Shown piece after piece: positions 1 to 9,125 of a DNA stretch of 64,000 nt. The notes beneath the pieces are model-generated. The model worked only from the letters and a program-made list of their open reading frames with translations, ran no database searches and was not told the origin of the DNA. The stretch lies in NCBI GenBank assembly GCA_020632975.1, contig JACKEL010000006.1, positions 186,001-250,000 on the forward strand, written 5' to 3'. Both the position numbers and the translations under genes were made by a program. This stretch comes from Myxococcales bacterium (lineage in GTDB: Bacteria; Myxococcota_C; UBA6777). Numbering within the stretch: position 1 is the first letter of the stretch; every line of letters starts with the position of its first letter.

Positions 1-2
1 TT

Positions 3-806
3 GCGCGCCTTTTCTCCAGGCTTGTTCGCTTTGGGCGCCCCCTGCTCGCACCCCTGTTTCTGCTTTTCTTGGCCCAGCAAATCCACGCTTATGCGCTGCG
101 TACCTCCTTTTTTGCACTGCGCGAAGTCAAGATCACCCAGAATCAACCGCTCTCCAAAGAAAAGCTCCTCAAGATCGCAGGCATCCAACACGGACAGAAC
201 CTCTTGGCAACCGATCTGCGTAAAGCCGCAAAGCGCTTGAGAGATTATCCCCATATCGCGAGCGCACGACTACGCCGCGATCTCCCAAATCGCCTTGTGT
301 TCGATGTTACCGTGTACCGACCTGCCGCGATCCTGCAACTCAATCATCCTTACTTCATTGACGCAGTAGGACGCATCTTCGCACGCGTCAATGATGATCC
401 CAGCGCACGCGATCTCATCCGCATCAGCGGCTTCGATCGCAAAGAGATCGATCACAATCCCAAAGCCTTTCGCGATCTCTTTCGTCAAACTCTTGCGCTG
501 CGAGACCTCTATCATCAACTTCGCCTCACAAAACAACAACCTTTGCGCGAGATCCAAGTCGATCCTGTGCTAGGTTATATTCTTCATGCTGGCGATGGAC
601 GCATCTATCTTGGACATGATCACTTTCGTCAAAGACTCCTACGCGTCCGAAAGATCTACAAGTTCTTCGCGCAACAAGGCGTTCGTTCTCTGCGATACAT
701 CTACGCAAACCAACAACAACACCCTGAGCGCGTAACCGTCCGCCTCGCTGACGCTGTTCCCATGGCCGAAAAGCCTCCAAAGCCCGAGCGCGGACAACAA
801 CACTAA
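3..806 (+). CDS. ftsQ: Cell division protein FtsQ (5' end outside window)
   Basis: FtsQ is the bitopic inner-membrane divisome protein that links early and late division proteins through its periplasmic POTRA and beta domains. The frame is open from the first bases of the window, so the start codon lies upstream. The visible part begins with a hydrophobic segment (about visible residues 12-24, LLAPLFLLFLA), then a POTRA-like domain (about 37-105) and a beta domain ending in a charged Lys/Pro-rich tail. The TTG at 69 falls inside the membrane helix and is not the start. The gene is followed after 73 bases by ftsA and then ftsZ, the usual end of a division/cell-wall cluster. Identity rests on topology, the POTRA-like pattern and this neighbourhood, since FtsQ sequences diverge strongly. 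Confidence 0.88.
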   Translation, partial: ARLFSRLVRFGRPLLAPLFLLFLAQQIHAYALRTSFFALREVKITQNQPLSKEKLLKIAGIQHGQNLLATDLRKAAKRLRDYPHIASARLRRDLPNRLVFDVTVYRPAAILQLNHPYFIDAVGRIFARVNDDPSARDLIRISGFDRKEIDHNPKAFRDLFRQTLALRDLYHQLRLTKQQPLREIQVDPVLGYILHAGDGRIYLGHDHFRQRLLRVRKIYKFFAQQGVRSLRYIYANQQQHPERVTVRLADAVPMAEKPPKPERGQQH

Positions 807-879
807 GCAACCACTTTTTGCATTTTCCCTTTGACTTCAAACCCTTGACTCAGACCCTAGCAACGAATCGAGTGCGTCC

Positions 880-2142
880 ATGATGAAACATCGAACTCAT
901 CGAGATGTTATCCTTGCTGGCCTTGATGTCGGCACATCGAAAACATGCGTCGTCGTCGGTGAACTCACTGAAGATGGCGATATCGATGTGATCGGTGTCG
1001 GCTCCCACCCCTCACGCGGTGTCACCAAAGGCCAGATCACAGATATCGAAGAAACGCGCCGCAGTATCCGCGAAGCCATCAAAGAAGCCGAGATGATGGC
1101 TGGATGCTCCATCCACGAAGTCTTCGTCAACGTTTCTGGCAGCCACATCCGCAGCAGCAATAGCAGTGGCGTCGTCCCTTTGCCCGATCGCGTCGTCCGT
1201 GACAGCGATATCCGCAAGGTCCTCGAAGCCGCAAGAGCCGTACAGTTCGACCAAAATGTCCAACTGCTTCACATGCTCCCCCAAGAATACGAGATCGACG
1301 AACAAGATGGCATCGTCAAACCCCTCGGAATGAGCGGCGTTCGTATGGAAGCCCGCGTCCACCTCGTAACCGCCGCCTCCGCTCGACTCGAAAATATCAC
1401 CCGATGCGTTCAACAAAGTCAGCTTCGCCCTAGCTCCCTGATCCTCAATGCGATCGCCTCCAGCGAAGCACTCCTCCATGAAGATGAACGCGATCTTGGC
1501 GTTGCACTCGTCGATATCGGCGCTGGCACCACTGACATCGCGATCATTGAACACGGTAGCATCGTGCACACCGCTGTCTTGCCTGTTGGCGGCGATCAGA
1601 TCACAAACGACATCGCCACCAGCCTCCATACCCCCTCGCAAGAAGCAGAGACCATCAAGATGCGCTATGGCTGCGCAAGCACCGCTCTCGTCCGCGGAGA
1701 CGAAACTTTCCTCGTCCCCGGTGTCGCTGGCCGCAGACCACGCGAACAGTCCCGCTTCTTCCTCGCTGGCGTCATCGAACCCCGCGTCGAAGAGATCTTT
1801 AGCATGATCGGACAAGAACTCCGCAAGTCTGGCTACGAAAATGGCCTAGCATCCGGACTCGTACTCACTGGCGGTTGCACCAAACTCGAAGGCGTCTTCA
1901 ACGTCGCTGAAGAGATCACAGGTCTCCCCGTTCGACAAGGTCTCCCACAAAATCATATCGGTGGACTCACTGACGTCGTGCGTAGTCCTGTTTACTCCAC
2001 AGCCATCGGACTTTTGCTCCATGGGCTGCGACTCCAACAGGACCCACACCTCGGCTTCTTGACCGCTCCCCCTGGGCTCTTGGGCTCCTTCAAAACCAAC
2101 CTGCAACACCTCTACCAACGCGTCGCCGCATTCTTCACTTGA
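880..2142 (+). CDS. ftsA: Cell division protein FtsA
   Basis: FtsA is the actin-like ATPase that tethers FtsZ filaments to the inner membrane and recruits later divisome proteins. The 420-aa product has the actin-fold phosphate-1 motif GLDVGTSKT (about residues 14-22), the FtsA-specific 1C/SHS2 insertion after it, the phosphate-2 motif DIGAGTTD (about 211-218) and the adenosine motif VLTGG (about 328-332). The C-terminus is a short amphipathic helix (about 403-420), the expected membrane-targeting sequence. Two consecutive ATG codons (880 and 883) are possible starts; no strong Shine-Dalgarno sequence is visible. The stop codon TGA is itself the first three bases of the palindromic repeat array that fills the gap to ftsZ, so the array begins exactly where the coding sequence ends. 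Confidence 0.97.
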   Translation: MMKHRTHRDVILAGLDVGTSKTCVVVGELTEDGDIDVIGVGSHPSRGVTKGQITDIEETRRSIREAIKEAEMMAGCSIHEVFVNVSGSHIRSSNSSGVVPLPDRVVRDSDIRKVLEAARAVQFDQNVQLLHMLPQEYEIDEQDGIVKPLGMSGVRMEARVHLVTAASARLENITRCVQQSQLRPSSLILNAIASSEALLHEDERDLGVALVDIGAGTTDIAIIEHGSIVHTAVLPVGGDQITNDIATSLHTPSQEAETIKMRYGCASTALVRGDETFLVPGVAGRRPREQSRFFLAGVIEPRVEEIFSMIGQELRKSGYENGLASGLVLTGGCTKLEGVFNVAEEITGLPVRQGLPQNHIGGLTDVVRSPVYSTAIGLLLHGLRLQQDPHLGFLTAPPGLLGSFKTNLQHLYQRVAAFFT

Positions 2143-2439
2143 TATCCCCCCATATTCGGGCGGCCACAGAGGACCGCCCCTGTCCATCGTGATATCCCCC
2201 CACATTCGGGCGGCCACGGTGGGCCGCCCCCGCCCATCATGATATCCCCCCACATTCGGGCGGCCACAGAGGGCCGCCCGTGTTCATCATGATATCCCTT
2301 TTATCGGGCGGGCCTCCGTGCCCGCCCTAGATGTATCCTGGATATCCCTTTTATCGGGCGGGCCTCCGTGCCCGCCCCAATCCATCCCAAATATCCGTCT
2401 GTTTTCGGGCGGGCACGGAGGCCCACCGCAGAATCCATC
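2140..2439. repeat. Six-unit 50-bp palindromic repeat array between ftsA and ftsZ
   Basis: Six units start at 2140, 2190, 2240, 2290, 2340 and 2390, an exact 50-base period. Each unit opens with GATATCC or a close variant (the last has AATATCC), then has a short spacer and a GC-rich inverted repeat of the form CGGGCGGG...CCCGCCC. Units 1-3 carry a CGGGCGGCCACAG-type core, while units 4-6 carry the GGGCGGGC/CTCCGTG core or its complement. The array starts inside the ftsA stop codon and ends about 156 bases before the ftsZ start. Related units occur again at 36.1-36.4 kb. This looks like a REP-type dispersed palindrome family. The remaining intergenic bases (2440-2580) are AT-rich, with no feature recognised. 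Confidence 0.9.
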
Positions 2440-2582
2440 TCGATTTTAGGCTCACCAAAAAAGAAATAATCCAATGAAAAACGAACAGATAGAAATATTA
2501 CAAAAAGAACTTCTGCGGAAAAATTGCGATCACGGGTGGGGTCATGGTTTGCTTGGGCATGTTTTGGAAGGAAGGAAGAAGG

Positions 2583-2590
2583 AAGGAGGT
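2583..2590 (+). promoter_or_regulatory. Strong Shine-Dalgarno that fixes the ftsZ start
   Basis: The sequence AAGGAGGT lies five bases before the ATG at 2596. It ends a purine tract (about 2567-2589) made of repeated GGAAG units, which gives several overlapping anti-SD matches. This supports ATG 2596 over the upstream extension of the reading frame to 2524. Confidence 0.8.
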
Positions 2591-2595
2591 CTTCG

Positions 2596-3906
2596 ATGAT
2601 GAACAAAATGATGGGCATGAATACTATGGTGGACCAAGAACCACGTCCAGCGATGATCAAGGTTATCGGCGTTGGTGGTGGTGGCGGTAACGCAGTCAAT
2701 ACGATGATCAAGTCGGACTTTCGTGGTGTTGAGTACATCGTGGCCAACACAGACATGCAAGCGTTGATCAAGAGTGAGACTGATGCACGCATCCAACTTG
2801 GGCCGCGTTTGACCAAAGGTCTTGGTGCGGGTGGGAATCCTGAAGTTGGTCGCAACTCTGCACTCGAAGACGAAGCTCGTATCGCAGAAGCTCTTGCAGG
2901 CGCAGACATGGTCTTCGTCACAGCAGGAATGGGTGGCGGAACGGGAACAGGTGCTGCACCCGAAGTCGCTCGTATCGCTCGTTCGGTCGGCGCTTTGACA
3001 GTTGGTGTGGTCACTCGCCCTTTCAACTTTGAGGGCAAGCGTCGTCGTCGCCAAGCTGAGCTTGGAATCGAAGCGATGAAAGAACAAGTCGACACGCTGA
3101 TCGTCATCCCCAACCAACGTTTGTTGGCGGTTGCAGGCGAAAGCACGGGCTTGAACCAAGCTTTCTACATGGCAGACAGCGTACTTCTCAACGCGGTTCG
3201 CGGTGTCTCTGAACTGATCACAGTCAAAGGCTTCATCAACGTGGACTTTGCAGACGTCCGCGCCATCATGTCGAACATGGGCATGGCGTTGATGGGAACT
3301 GGCCGTGCGACGGGCGATAACCGCGCGATCGCAGCAGCTCGCCAAGCCATCGAAAGTCCGTTGTTGGAAGACATCTCGATCAAAGGCGCGACAGGCATCT
3401 TGATCAACGTCACGGGTAGCGAAGACATGACGCTTGCTGAAGTCCAAGAAGCAGCAAGCTTGATCGAAGAAGAAGCAGATGAAGATGCAAACATCATCTT
3501 TGGTGCGGCATTCGATCCCGAGATGACCAACGAGATCAAGATCACGGTCATCGCGACAGGTTTCGAGCCCCAAGCGATGTCTGAAGAGTACATGTACTCA
3601 CCCGCAGCAAGCGCGGTGAATCGTCGTACCCCGCAACCCTTTGTACAACCTGGCGTTCCCAGCGCGCCCACCAGCCGCTACTCCATGAACGGGATGACCC
3701 CGCCCCAAAGCGCACCTGGTGTTCGTAATCCCACGCCAGCTCCGCGTCATCAAACCCCCGCGCCCAACGTACAAGTACAGCGCGAGTTGAAGACGCCAGT
3801 ACCCCGTCAAAACAAACCCCCCGCAGCGAAAGATCGCGAGTTCTTCGATCTTTCAGGGATCGATGACAACGATATCGATATCCCAACATTCTTGCGCCGC
3901 AACTAA
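2596..3906 (+). CDS. ftsZ: Cell division protein FtsZ
   Basis: FtsZ is the tubulin-like GTPase that polymerises into the Z ring. The 436-aa product (from ATG 2596, chosen for the AAGGAGGT site) has the N-terminal nucleotide-binding GGGGGNAVNTM (from about residue 27), the tubulin signature GGGTGTG (about 113-119) and the T7 catalytic loop NVDFADV (about 215-221). A Pro/Gln/Thr-rich disordered linker follows (about 340-415), and the protein ends in the conserved peptide DIPTFLRR that binds FtsA and other partners. A second ATG at 2599 is an equally placed alternative start. Length and all motifs are normal for the family. The upstream 156 bases probably carry its own promoter, because the repeat array separates it from ftsA. 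Confidence 0.98.
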   Translation: MMNKMMGMNTMVDQEPRPAMIKVIGVGGGGGNAVNTMIKSDFRGVEYIVANTDMQALIKSETDARIQLGPRLTKGLGAGGNPEVGRNSALEDEARIAEALAGADMVFVTAGMGGGTGTGAAPEVARIARSVGALTVGVVTRPFNFEGKRRRRQAELGIEAMKEQVDTLIVIPNQRLLAVAGESTGLNQAFYMADSVLLNAVRGVSELITVKGFINVDFADVRAIMSNMGMALMGTGRATGDNRAIAAARQAIESPLLEDISIKGATGILINVTGSEDMTLAEVQEAASLIEEEADEDANIIFGAAFDPEMTNEIKITVIATGFEPQAMSEEYMYSPAASAVNRRTPQPFVQPGVPSAPTSRYSMNGMTPPQSAPGVRNPTPAPRHQTPAPNVQVQRELKTPVPRQNKPPAAKDREFFDLSGIDDNDIDIPTFLRRN

Positions 3907-3949
3907 TCTCCCCGTCTCTCGCCCCGCTTCGTCCCCATCCCCTCTTTTC

Positions 3950-4975
3950 TCACGGCAAACAATACCCTCGATCACAACGTAAACCGTTTGGGCACTCTGA
4001 TGCGTCACGACACGCGATGCATCGGCGGTTTTCGCAATAGCGAAGCTTGATCAGGTTACACTCTGCATCGCTTTGGCACGCCACGCGGCAACGTCCCCCA
4101 GCACAAACATGTTCGCGAAGCCCCAAACAATCGAAGTCACGCTGACAGTCCTTGGTACAACGGCTGCTTATGCACTTTTGTCCGCTTGCGCAGTCACTGT
4201 CTTGTTGGCAAGCCACGCATTGGTTCTTTTCACAACGGGCGAATCCATAGGCTTGGCACTGTTGATCTTGAAAACACACGCACTGGTTGGATGAACAGAT
4301 ATGCCCAGAAAAACGGGGACGACAGTCATCATTTCTTTGGCAAGGCGTGCATACACCATCTTGGCAGGTGGTATCCGACTTTTGTTTGGGGCAATCGTCA
4401 TCAAAAGCGCACTGGATACAACGTTTTTTGGCGGTATCACAAACGAATGAAGTAGGACATTCCCCATCTTTTTCGCACCCCAAGCAGGCGGCCCCCAACT
4501 GTGTAGGAAAACAGGGTGGGCCATCGCTGTCGAGACATACGCGTCCTTCGCTCCAGATCCGCCGACCTCCCACAAGTACGCATTTTTGCAGTAAAAGTCC
4601 AACCACCTTGCGCTGTGTGATGGCTTGTTGGCAACGTGCTTGTCCTTCTTCGCAATCTTTTCCCGCCTGCCAAGCGTCAAACGCGGCATGGCAACGACCA
4701 CAGTCTTCTTGCGAGATCGTAACTTTTCCAAAGGTGGTCAAAGGAAGAGTCGGTAAAATGGCACACGAAGCCCCGATGCTTCGGCCACTTGGACACAGAT
4801 CTACGCACGTTTTTGGAAGTCGAAAACAATGGAACAATTTCTCTTGGCAGGCTTGATCGCAAGAAGACTCTGGCTGACAATCGACCGTCAACAGGAGAAG
4901 TCCAAGAAACGGCAACCAACGAGATGTCCGCTGCAATATCCTTTCACCTCGAAACCACAAACCAACCTCCCTCAT
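3950..4975 (-). CDS. Cys-rich secreted protein, probable lipoprotein
   Basis: The 341-aa product begins with a basic stretch and a hydrophobic segment (about residues 18-31, ending LTVDC), which resembles a signal peptide; the Asp before the Cys is unusual for a lipobox, so lipidation is uncertain. The last 175 residues or so hold about eight short Cys-rich repeats of the form CxxDxDC...C...C, like the disulfide-rich repeats common in secreted Myxococcota proteins. No catalytic domain is visible. The same kind of repeat is found in the proteases at 54.6-62.6 kb. The gene converges on ftsZ and diverges from the RND gene; no clear terminator was seen in the 43 bases before ftsZ. The start is uncertain, since the visible ATG has no good ribosome site. 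Confidence 0.72.
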   Translation of the reverse strand: MREVGLWFRGERILQRTSRWLPFLGLLLLTVDCQPESSCDQACQEKLFHCFRLPKTCVDLCPSGRSIGASCAILPTLPLTTFGKVTISQEDCGRCHAAFDAWQAGKDCEEGQARCQQAITQRKVVGLLLQKCVLVGGRRIWSEGRVCLDSDGPPCFPTQLGAACLGCEKDGECPTSFVCDTAKKRCIQCAFDDDCPKQKSDTTCQDGVCTPCQRNDDCRPRFSGHICSSNQCVCFQDQQCQAYGFARCEKNQCVACQQDSDCASGQKCISSRCTKDCQRDFDCLGLREHVCAGGRCRVACQSDAECNLIKLRYCENRRCIACRDASECPNGLRCDRGYCLP

Positions 4976-5146
4976 CTTGTGAAGAGATCACGTCGCCGAC
5001 ACGAAGCCCTCTCAAAAAGAATAGATTGCAGAAATGGCTCTTTCACCTCTAACACATAACAAACCCATCGATCCCCCAAAAGTTGCGCGGCGCGTGTCCG
5101 ACGCCTTGGGATGTTGTGGATACTTTTTTCGTTAAAGGAATTTTGG

Positions 5147-8100
5147 ATGTCATCTACGGGTTCTTGGCTACCACGTTTTAGTTTGCGGCGCCCAGTTACG
5201 GTGATCATGATGATGATCGCGATGATGCTGCTGGGTATGATCGCCTACTTCCAGATCGCGGTACAGCTCTTCCCATCGGGGTTTACGGCTCCAAACCTTT
5301 ACGTACGCATCGTCTTCCCCAACTCCACCCCCAAAGAAGTGGAAGATCAGATCATCCGTCCAGCCGAAGAGATGTTTGCGACTCTTGAGGGACTTCGACG
5401 GATGCGCTCTTGGGCCAATGGCTCCCATGGTTCCTTTTGGATGAAGTTTGATGACTCTTCTTCCATGACCACCATCTACAACCAAGTCCGCGATCGTCTC
5501 GAACGTTTGATGCCCACCCTCCCCACAGATGTGGAACGATATTTCATTTGGAAGTGGAACCCTGACGATCAACCGATCCTCTCTCTGGGCATCTCCACCC
5601 AAAATATCGACGCAGAAAGTTACCGCATCCTCGACCAACAGATCTTTACCAAGATCCAACGACTTCCAGGTGTTAGCCGTCTCGATACCCAAGGCCTCGA
5701 TCAACCCGAGATCCGTATCGAGTTAGATCGCGAACGCGCACGCAGCCACAGACTCAGCGTTTGGAGCATCACCAACGCGCTCCGCCAAGACAACTTCTCG
5801 ATGCCTTCTGGACAAATCAACGATGGCAAGCGGCGTTTCTTTTTGCGAAGCGACAACCGACTCAACAGCGTAGAGGCTTTGCGCAACTACCCGATGGCTT
5901 CGGGGATTCGACTGCGAGAAGTCGCCAAAGTCACGTATGGGCAAGATCCTGATCCGCAGATCTTCCGCATCAACGGGAAGCCTGGCGTCTTTTTGTCTGT
6001 GTACAAAGAGTCCGAAGCCAACACCATCGAGTTGAGCAAACGTATCCAAAAACTCCTAGAAGATGCTTTCAAACTGCCCGAGATGGCGCCCTTTCAAAAG
6101 CATATCTTTGTCGATCAAGGAACGATGATCGAAGATGCTTTGTGGCAACTCCAACAGTCCGCGATCTGGGGGGCGATCTTTGCTTTGATCATCTTGGGGG
6201 TCTTCCTTCGCCATCTCCGCATGACGCTTTTGGTGCTTACGGCGATCCCACTTTCTCTTTTGTTGACGCTCGCTTGCATGTACATGATGGGCGAAAGTCT
6301 CAACATGATCAGCCTGATGGGTTTGATGTTGAGTGTTGGGATGGTCGTCGATAACGCCATCGTGGTGGTCGAAAACATCTCGCGGATGCGGGCAGAAGGA
6401 CGCACACCTTTCGAGGCCGCAGAAGAAGGCGCAAGCGAAGTGGCGCTCGCGATCTCCCTCGCGACCTCGACAACCATCGTTGTGTTCTTGCCTTTGATCC
6501 TGATGAGCGGTTCCAAGATGTTCCGCTTTTATATGGGCAAGCTCGGTTTCCCCGTCTCTGTGGCCCTGATCGCAAGCTTGCTTGTGGCCCTGATCTTCAT
6601 CCCCCTGGGCGCTTACAAGATGCTCGGGGAAGATCCGCCGAAGCCTTGGCCGCTGTTTGATCGCATCACGGTCTGGTATCGAGGATGGTTGGACTGGGTG
6701 GTGCAACACCGTTTTGATGCGGCACTGTGGAGCGTGCTGCTGTTTTTGACGATCTCTTTCCCCATGAACCGACTCAAACAAACCTATCAAGGCCAGCCTG
6801 GTCGAACATCGTTTGGACTGCGTTTTACCTTTACCCAAAGCTACCCCTTCGAAGCCAAAGATGCCTATCTGCGGAAGGTAGAGAAACTTTTGCAGTCCAA
6901 ACACAATGAATGGGGCGTGAACCACGTAGGCACCAAGCTCAATCGACGCGGCCAACATGCCGAAGTCATCGTCTTTATGCGTCCAGGGAAACGCAAGATC
7001 GAGATGAATCGACGAGCCCTGATGTACAGCGTGGGACAAGCACTTCCCGCAGCGCCTGGCGTGACACGGCGTGTTGGATGGCGTGCAGTCGGCAATACAG
7101 GTGCATCGATCAGCCTTCACCTTTATGGGCCAGACTCCAAAACGCTCGAAGATCTAGCGATTCGATTAGAAGAACACCTTCAGCGTTACCCAGACTTCAA
7201 AAATGCTGAAGCTGAGATCGATCGCGATCAACTCCCCGAACTACAACTACAGATCGATCGCATCTGGGCCTTTCGTTATCAATTTGCGGCCCAACAAGTG
7301 GGTGGAAACATCTATTACGCCCTCAGTGGTCGGCGTCTGCGCAATATGCAGATCAAAGGACGCGATGTTCCTGTGCGCATCCAAGTTCGCGAAGAAGATC
7401 GCGACACCTTCCAAAAACTCCAGCAACTACCGCTCATTCAGCGAGGAACAAACAATGCGGTCCCACTCAACCAAGTGGTGAGTTCGCGGTATGCAGTGGG
7501 ACCACGGGTAATCCGCCACGTCGATCGCAAGACCTACCTCAAGATGAAGATCAGCGTCGAAAACGACAACATGACCCAGATGTACGGGCAGTTGGACACG
7601 ATCATGAGTCGTTTTCCGCTGCCGACAGGCTACACGTGGGCCAAAGGCTTTGAGTTCCGCGATCTGCGAGAAGCAGATGCTTCGCGCAACTTCGCGTTGT
7701 TGTTGAGTATTACCTTCGTCTTTTTGTTGATGGGCATCTTGTTTGAATCGTTTCTCCTGCCCTTTTCTGTGGTCTTGAGTATCCCCTTGGCCTTTTTGGG
7801 CGTGTACTGGCTGATGTATCTGACGGATACATCGATGGATATGATGGGAGGTATTGGACTGGTGATGTTGATCGGCATCGTCGTGAACCATGCCATCGTC
7901 ATGATCGACCGCATCAACCAACTTCGCCAAGAAGGATACGCCCGTGATCTCGCGATCCTTGATGCAGCCACCCAACGCCTCCGCCCGATTATGATGACCG
8001 CACTCACCACGATCTGTGGGCTGATCCCGATGGCGCTCGGTCAAACCGCAGCCATCGGCGTTTCTTACGCAGCGCTTGGAGTCACCGTGATCGGAGGGCT

Positions 8101-8260
8101 TACAGCATCCGTGCTTTTGTCGCTGTTTATTGTGCCACTGTTTTACACCTTCTTCGATGACTTGCGCATCCACATGATGTCTTTGGCAGGCAAGCTGCTT
8201 CCGCGCTCTTCCACAAACAGCTCTGAAACCCCTTCCCCACAAACAGAGTCCGCTCCCTAA
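5147..8260 (+). CDS. RND-family inner-membrane efflux transporter
   Basis: The 1037-aa product is an AcrB-like resistance-nodulation-division pump that would use the proton gradient to export substrates from the periplasm or inner leaflet. It has the duplicated layout of the family: one membrane helix (about 16-36), a large periplasmic porter/docking domain, then six helices, repeated once. The first-half helix-4 motif is GMVVDNAIVVVEN (about 397-409) with the proton-relay Asp; the second half has GIVVNHAIVMID (about 910). ATG 5147 is preferred over ATG 5111 because AAAGGA precedes it by seven bases and the protein then starts right before helix 1. No membrane-fusion protein or TolC-like partner lies next to it. 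Substrate cannot be judged from the sequence. Confidence 0.93.
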   Translation: MSSTGSWLPRFSLRRPVTVIMMMIAMMLLGMIAYFQIAVQLFPSGFTAPNLYVRIVFPNSTPKEVEDQIIRPAEEMFATLEGLRRMRSWANGSHGSFWMKFDDSSSMTTIYNQVRDRLERLMPTLPTDVERYFIWKWNPDDQPILSLGISTQNIDAESYRILDQQIFTKIQRLPGVSRLDTQGLDQPEIRIELDRERARSHRLSVWSITNALRQDNFSMPSGQINDGKRRFFLRSDNRLNSVEALRNYPMASGIRLREVAKVTYGQDPDPQIFRINGKPGVFLSVYKESEANTIELSKRIQKLLEDAFKLPEMAPFQKHIFVDQGTMIEDALWQLQQSAIWGAIFALIILGVFLRHLRMTLLVLTAIPLSLLLTLACMYMMGESLNMISLMGLMLSVGMVVDNAIVVVENISRMRAEGRTPFEAAEEGASEVALAISLATSTTIVVFLPLILMSGSKMFRFYMGKLGFPVSVALIASLLVALIFIPLGAYKMLGEDPPKPWPLFDRITVWYRGWLDWVVQHRFDAALWSVLLFLTISFPMNRLKQTYQGQPGRTSFGLRFTFTQSYPFEAKDAYLRKVEKLLQSKHNEWGVNHVGTKLNRRGQHAEVIVFMRPGKRKIEMNRRALMYSVGQALPAAPGVTRRVGWRAVGNTGASISLHLYGPDSKTLEDLAIRLEEHLQRYPDFKNAEAEIDRDQLPELQLQIDRIWAFRYQFAAQQVGGNIYYALSGRRLRNMQIKGRDVPVRIQVREEDRDTFQKLQQLPLIQRGTNNAVPLNQVVSSRYAVGPRVIRHVDRKTYLKMKISVENDNMTQMYGQLDTIMSRFPLPTGYTWAKGFEFRDLREADASRNFALLLSITFVFLLMGILFESFLLPFSVVLSIPLAFLGVYWLMYLTDTSMDMMGGIGLVMLIGIVVNHAIVMIDRINQLRQEGYARDLAILDAATQRLRPIMMTALTTICGLIPMALGQTAAIGVSYAALGVTVIGGLTASVLLSLFIVPLFYTFFDDLRIHMMSLAGKLLPRSSTNSSETPSPQTESAP

Positions 8261-8279
8261 TGCCGTGCCTTACACAGCC

Positions 8280-8308
8280 TTGCAAGATAAGAAACAACAA
8301 CCTATAGT
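8280..8308 (+). promoter_or_regulatory. Sigma-70-like promoter for the DUF4920 gene
   Basis: TTGCAA (8280-8285) and TATAGT (8303-8308) are separated by 17 bases, a good match to the -35/-10 consensus. It lies just after the RND gene stop and 54 bases before the next start codon. Confidence 0.5.
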
Positions 8309-8362
8309 ACCGCGACCGCACACAAGATAAGTGATGGTACTTGCTAAAAGGAGAATCTTTTC

Positions 8363-8920
8363 ATGAAGTTGCGTCAAATCTTTTTTCTTTTTGCTGCTCT
8401 CGCTTGGCTCGCACCCAACGCCCAAGCTCATGAAGGCCACAATCACGGCAACGTGAAAGCCAAGATGATCAAACAAGGAAAAAAACTTGTTAAAAAGTAT
8501 CCTTGGTCCGCACGCAAGGACTGTTCAGGAAGCTATGGCACCCCCGTCCAAGCATCCGTTGAGTCCGTGACCTTGGCCAGCCTGATGAAAGCCCCCGCAA
8601 AATACAAAGGCCGCTTTGTTTCCGTGACCGCCAAGATCCACGACGCTTGCCAGAAAAAAGGTTGCTGGATGATGTTGTCGGAAAAAGGCCAGTTTATGCG
8701 TGTCCGTTTCAAAGGATACAAGTTCTTCGTGCCGACCAACAGCAAAGGCTACATCGCAACCGTCGTAGGTACCGCACGCAAAGCCATGCTTCCCGCTCAC
8801 ATCGTCAAGCATTACGCAGAAGAAAGCGGCGACAAAAATGCACTGCGCAAAGTGTACAAGCCCCAACAAGTCATCGCTTTCACCGCGCACTTTGTGACCC
8901 TCAAAAAAGCTTCCAAATAA
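8363..8920 (+). CDS. DUF4920-family periplasmic protein with His-rich N-terminus
   Basis: The 185-aa product has a cleavable signal peptide (residues 1-22, ending AQA) followed directly by the metal-ligand-like stretch HEGHNHG. The rest (about 60-165) matches the DUF4920 pattern, an OB-fold-like periplasmic domain with a signature Cys pair in CQKKGCWM (about 95-102). The family has no settled biochemical role; the His cluster and Cys pair suggest metal or redox chemistry, which is inference. ATG 8363 follows AAAAGGAG. It probably has its own promoter (8280-8308) and is not clearly co-transcribed with the RND pump upstream. Confidence 0.85.
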   Translation: MKLRQIFFLFAALAWLAPNAQAHEGHNHGNVKAKMIKQGKKLVKKYPWSARKDCSGSYGTPVQASVESVTLASLMKAPAKYKGRFVSVTAKIHDACQKKGCWMMLSEKGQFMRVRFKGYKFFVPTNSKGYIATVVGTARKAMLPAHIVKHYAEESGDKNALRKVYKPQQVIAFTAHFVTLKKASK

Positions 8921-9077
8921 GACCCTCATCTTCAATCTCTCCAGTTTCCTCGCATACCTGTCCCTTTGTTCCTCCCCAAGAAGCCACAAGCGCGATTCCT
9001 CCATCTCAAAGCCAAGCATCGACATCGCGAAGGCAAAGCGCTATCTTATGGACGCTCGCAATCCCTAAAAAGACACA

Positions 9078-9108
9078 AAAGCCGATGTATCGACTCGATA
9101 CGGGCTTT
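9078..9108 (+). other. Stem-loop just upstream of the small membrane protein gene
   Basis: AAAGCC (9078-9083) pairs with GGCTTT (9103-9108), and inside it GTATCG (9087-9092) pairs with CGATAC (9096-9101) around a three-base loop. The structure ends six bases before the GGAGGA ribosome site of the next gene. It could be a weak terminator for the DUF4920 unit or a 5' leader structure. Confidence 0.5.
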
Positions 9109-9125
9109 CAACATGGAGGAAAACC

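Noticed and set aside
2140..2439. CRISPR array
   Set aside because: The period is 50 bases and the palindromic cores vary, so there are no unique spacers between constant repeats, and no cas genes are near.
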